64,000 nucleotides of DNA from assembly GCF_041381155.1 (NCBI RefSeq), contig NC_091135.1:5199620-5263619 (forward strand), read 5' to 3'. Source of the DNA: Argopecten irradians. Lineage: Eukaryota > Mollusca > Bivalvia > Pectinida > Pectinidae. Made by a program: the position numbers and the translations under genes. Below are positions 60,471-64,000 of the stretch, piece by piece. Each line of letters opens with the position of its first letter. The stretch's first letter is position 1. A model generated the notes under the pieces. The model did not search any database. It was not told where the DNA came from and saw only the letters and a list, made by a program, of their open reading frames with translations.

Positions 60471-61099
60471 AACGTATTTTACCTGCAACATAAATCGTAG
60501 GTTGTCAGTTCTTTATACAAAGGAGAACATGCACGTATGAAGGGGTCTACAGTGACGGGGATCTAATACAGGACAGAGATTAAAACACAAACGTAGGCAA
60601 TCAAGAAAGCGATTGAAGATCGGATGAAACAATGAAAAAAAGACGAGGATGGGAAGATCTGTTCTATAACTATGTTAGAGAGGTTTATTACGCCGTATCA
60701 ACTACAGACAACAAAAGCTAACGTTTAATAAGACTGACGAGTGACTCTCATGCAAGGATGTTATTATGACGACAGAAAGATGGAGATTGAAAGACAATAA
60801 GATAAGTCATAGTTCAAAGATGACAAAGAAGAGCTGCAATGAAAGGTTAGTTGGTTGGTTGGATGATTGCGCATTCATCTTGTCTTGTCATTCCTATTGC
60901 CACACCATTCACTTCTAGGTCTAAAGTGATGCAGATGTCAAGGGAGACGTTAAGGAGATAATAACCCAACTGTATTTGCCTTTTATGATATGTACAATGG
61001 GTGGCACATGTATAATAACAATGGTATCGAGCTACTTCGAACTAGTGATGCAATGTAAACATAAATTATTATTGGTGTTATTATTACTGTGATCATAAT

Positions 61100-61650
61100 A
61101 CTTGTTTGTTTGTTTGATTAATTTACGTCCTATTAACAGCCATGGTCATGTAAGGACGGCCTCCCGTGTATGCCGTGTGTTGCATGTACAGTGTATGTTT
61201 GTGCGAGGTGCGTGTTTTGGGAGACTGCGGTATATTCGTGTTGTGTCTTCTTGTATAGTGGAACTATTGCCCTTTTATAGTGCTATATCACTAAAGCATG
61301 CCGCCGAAGACACCAAGCAACACGCACCCCACCCGGTCACATTATACTGACAACGAGCGAACCAGTCGTCCCACTCCCTGTATGCTGAGCGCTAAGCAGG
61401 AGCAGAAACTACCACTTTTATAGACTTTGGTGTGTCTCGGCCAGGGGACAGAACCCAGAGCCTTCCTCACAGGGGCGAGCACTCAACCAAAGGCCAAAAG
61501 TGAGGTGGTGTCAAGGGAGACTCTAGGAAGAACAAAGTAATTTAGTGAGAAAGAAAAGATAAGATCCTTAATTTAGTCGCCTTTTACGATCATGAAATAG
61601 GGGCAGCAGGTACAATTCTCACACCCTACCTGCGGGGCCAACACGAGGCC
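61100..61650 (+). repeat. Dispersed repeat, longest copy
   Basis: Landmarks in order: TTTACGTCCTATTAACAGCC, ATGGTCATGTAAGGACGGCC, GTGTTTTGGGAGACTGCGG, GCCGCCGAAGACACCAAGCA, CAGTCGTCCCACTCCC, GTGTCTCGGCCAGG, TTTAGTCGCCTTTTACG. No coding capacity is evident. Copies elsewhere are at 1-280 and 39420-39660. Confidence 0.85.
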
Positions 61651-62029
61651 TAAAGTGAAGTATGTCAGTAGAGAGGTTAAAAAAAATTAATAAGGAAGAA
61701 GAGAAAATATACCGGTGATATCCCAAATTAATCGACTTCGTGGGTAGAAGGTTAAACTCTAACGCCCTTACTTGAGAACAGCAGATAAGGTAGATACTGT
61801 TAAAGGGACTGAAATGAACGGAATATGATAAGATGGACCAATTAGAGATGGATGGCGATGAGGAAAAAATGAGACAGAGAAAGGACAGACACGGAAGATG
61901 ATTGAGGTGGAAACTGACAGAAGTGACAGAAGAAGTCGGAGGTGGATAGGTCTATATACAGTGGGGAAAGGATGGGATTATAGATAGACAATCGTTTGGT
62001 TTGTTTAGTTTAAATCCTATAACAGCTAG

Positions 62030-62345
62030 GATAACTCAAAGACGCATCACATAGTCTAAAAAAGTGGTAGTTTCTGTTCCTGCTTAGCGTCCAGCATACA
62101 GGGAGTAGGACGAGTGGTTGGCCCGTTGTCAGTATAATGTGACCGTGTGGGTGTGTTGCTTGGTGTCTTCGGTGGCATGCTTCATTGATATAGCACTATA
62201 AAAAAGGGGCAAGAGTTCCATTATACAAGAAGACACAACACGAATATACCCAGAACACGCACATTGCACTTCATACACGCAATGACCCGCATACATGGGA
62301 GTCCGTCCTTACATGACCCTGGCTGTTAAAAGGAAGTTAAACTTA
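62030..62345 (-). repeat. Dispersed repeat, inverted copy
   Basis: Reverse complement of the 61.1 kb copy (CATACAGGGAGTAGGACGAG, GGTGTCTTCGGTGGCATGC, CTTACATGACCCTGGCTG). With the neighbours on either side it forms large inverted repeats. Confidence 0.85.
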
Positions 62346-62370
62346 TAAACCAAACCATTTTATTTGTGTA

Positions 62371-62580
62371 ATGTGTTGTGTGTGTATGTCTGCATGGTTG
62401 GAAAGACTGCGGTATATTCTTGTTGTCTCCCCTTGTATTATTGGAATTCTTGTCCCTTTTGTTAGGGCTATCTCATTATATCCCCAGAAGCATATAGCCA
62501 AAGGCACCAAACAAAACACCCCATCCAGTTACATAATACTTACAACTGCAGGCAAACCAGTAATTGATGCTGAGCGGTAA
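62371..62580 (+). repeat. Dispersed repeat, partial copy
   Basis: Diverged middle part of the 61.1 kb repeat (AGACTGCGGTATATTC, AAAGGCACCAAACAA). Confidence 0.75.
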
Positions 62581-63010
62581 TTTGTTTGTTTGTTTGATTA
62601 ATTAACGTCCTATTAACAGCTATGGTCATGTAAGAACGGCCTCCCATGTATGCGGTGTATTGCATGTATGTAGTGCGTGTTGCGTGTTTTGGGAGACTGC
62701 GGTATATTCGTGTTGTATCTTCTTGTATAGTGGAACAATTATCCTTTTTATAGTGCTATTTCACTGAAGCATGCCGCCGAAGACACCAAGCAACACATCC
62801 CACTCATGCTGAGCGGTAAACAGGAGTAGAAATTATTTATATGGTATTAACAGCCAGGTGCATGCAAGGACGGCCTCCCATGTGTGTCGTATATTGCATG
62901 TATGAAGTGAGTGGATAGCATTTTTTGTGAGACTGTGGTGTATTTGTGCTGTGTCTTCTTGTATAATGAAATTCTTGCCATTTTTATAGTACTATGTCAC
63001 TATAATGAGA
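62581..63010 (+). repeat. Dispersed repeat, two partial copies in tandem
   Basis: Copies start at about 62581 (ACGTCCTATTAACAGC) and 62845 (ATTAACAGCCAGGTGCATG), both ending near TTGTATAGTGGAA or TTGTATAATGAAA phrases. Confidence 0.75.
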
Positions 63011-63367
63011 GTTATTAGCTACAGTGTATTGTGGTACATGGATACATTAAAGGAGACCTCGATCTTTAAATTAGATAATGGATAAGGCGACATTGCATGA
63101 TTTTTTATAGAGAAATTATATGATTAACCTTTTTTATATTTAAGCATTTTACGCATATTTTTTACAAGCACCTAAAGCAGTGTCAAACTTAGAATATTAA
63201 TAGACGAATAAGGTAATCTACCTGGTCCAGAAAGTTACACACAACTTTCTAGTGGGAATATGAGAGTAGTCTCCCATACATCATGTTTATATTCACTGTA
63301 CGTAGTTTACAAGTGATGCAGATTGATACAGCTGTACACATGTCATACACTGCAGCTTGCTTCTTAC

Positions 63368-63420
63368 CTGTATTTCAGGTAGAACAGTAAAGCGATTGTT
63401 TTTATCCTCCCGAGCTTAGC
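63368..63420 (-). other. Candidate upstream exon of the 59.6-60.5 kb gene
   Basis: A good minus-strand donor (ATACAG|GTAAGAAG) sits at 63368/63367. Joined to the acceptor at 60482 it keeps an open frame (RFTVLPEIQ-VKYVMHRKEY). An in-frame TAA lies 48 bases upstream of the donor with no ATG between. It is therefore either 5' untranslated or preceded by another exon outside the window. Confidence 0.35.
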
Positions 63421-64000
63421 CCGTATCGAGTTATAATCCTCTCGTGTCGAATAAGATTTAAATGACCAGTTGTCAACACTGCACACAATCGGTCTTCTTT
63501 ATGTAGATGGCGCTCTAATCAGTTTACATTGGTTACACGGTAATACACTACACAGGTAAACATCCGGTTTGCTCAGGTGTGATACACAGTCCCAACAGCG
63601 ACAGGTAAGTGTACAGGTGTGGTCCACATCAAAGTAATTAATTACAAATACCTGGCATTTAACATCCATGATTGAAATGATGTTTTTTGCCTAAACAATG
63701 TCCCGTTGTTGGAGTTGTATAACGTACGATGTAGCACTATAATTTTGCGAAAGAAACACCGTCACTACTGCAAAAGCTGATACAGGTGTTGTGTACAGGT
63801 GTGAAAAGGGCGATAATCATATTTTCAGAAGGAGATAGCATATAATGCCAGCTATATAGAAATCTGCCATACTCGCTTGTAATCAGTATTCGATGGATAA
63901 TTAGACAAGGTATACTATAATCATTTACCATTTCACATAGATATGAAAATTTAAATGCCAATATCCTGTGATAACTTAAGGAATTTAAATCCCTTTACAA

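Larger units (their letters stand above)
60471..64000. other. Probable long 5' intron of the 59.6 kb gene
   Basis: If the donor at 63368 is used, 60483-63367 is a single intron. It is dominated by the dispersed-repeat cluster at 61.1-63.0 kb. The last 500 bases show nothing further that I can support. Confidence 0.4.

Overview
The window is animal nuclear DNA, most likely from a bivalve mollusc and possibly a scallop. It is AT-rich, its genes are split by GT-AG introns of a few hundred bases to several kb, and the space between is full of short inverted-repeat elements, minisatellites, tRNA-derived repeats and a decayed LINE. The scallop suggestion rests only on the general look of the repeats and is weak. 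There are no bacterial operons, CRISPR arrays or phage genes.

Seven protein-coding genes can be rebuilt by joining exons whose phases match. (1) PGAP3, + strand, 4357-9967, 7 coding exons, 322 aa: GPI-anchor lipid remodelling. (2) CFAP210 (CCDC173), - strand, 22264-15933, 9 coding exons, 555 aa: microtubule inner protein of motile cilia. (3) PHOSPHO2-like phosphatase, + strand, 23593-24339, one coding exon, 248 aa. (4) An unnamed 252-aa protein, - strand, 34284-29786, 7 coding exons: Pro/Gly/Tyr/Gln-rich N-terminus followed by a probable beta-trefoil. (5) OAF (out at first), + strand, 37153-40412, 4 coding exons, 265 aa, secreted. (6) CCDC47, - strand, 56640-48013, about 13 coding exons, about 474 aa, an ER membrane-protein biogenesis factor. 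In this sequence CCDC47 carries a 14-bp tandem duplication that breaks its frame. (7) An unrecognised tyrosine-rich protein of about 177 aa, - strand, 60470-59606.

CFAP210 and PHOSPHO2 are head to head across a short shared promoter that holds a near-consensus RFX X-box and a full CRE. From memory the human orthologues are also head to head, so this may be a very old bidirectional pair. The other genes have no obvious functional link to each other.

Region by region: 1-4.3 kb is intergenic with old repeats. 4.3-10 kb is PGAP3, with two inverted-repeat elements in its introns. 10-15.9 kb is intergenic, with a hairpin, a 51-bp minisatellite and a palindrome. 15.9-24.4 kb is the CFAP210/PHOSPHO2 pair. 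24.4-29.8 kb is intergenic with one TTAA-type MITE. 29.8-34.3 kb is the trefoil gene. 34.3-37.1 kb is intergenic with a tandem tRNA-derived repeat. 37.1-41.6 kb is OAF. 41.7-47.6 kb is a diverged direct segmental duplication around a dead LINE, with nested TTAA MITEs. 48-57.3 kb is CCDC47, including a 22-copy minisatellite in which every unit repeats the gene's own 5' splice site. 57.3-64 kb holds the unrecognised gene and clustered copies of one dispersed repeat.
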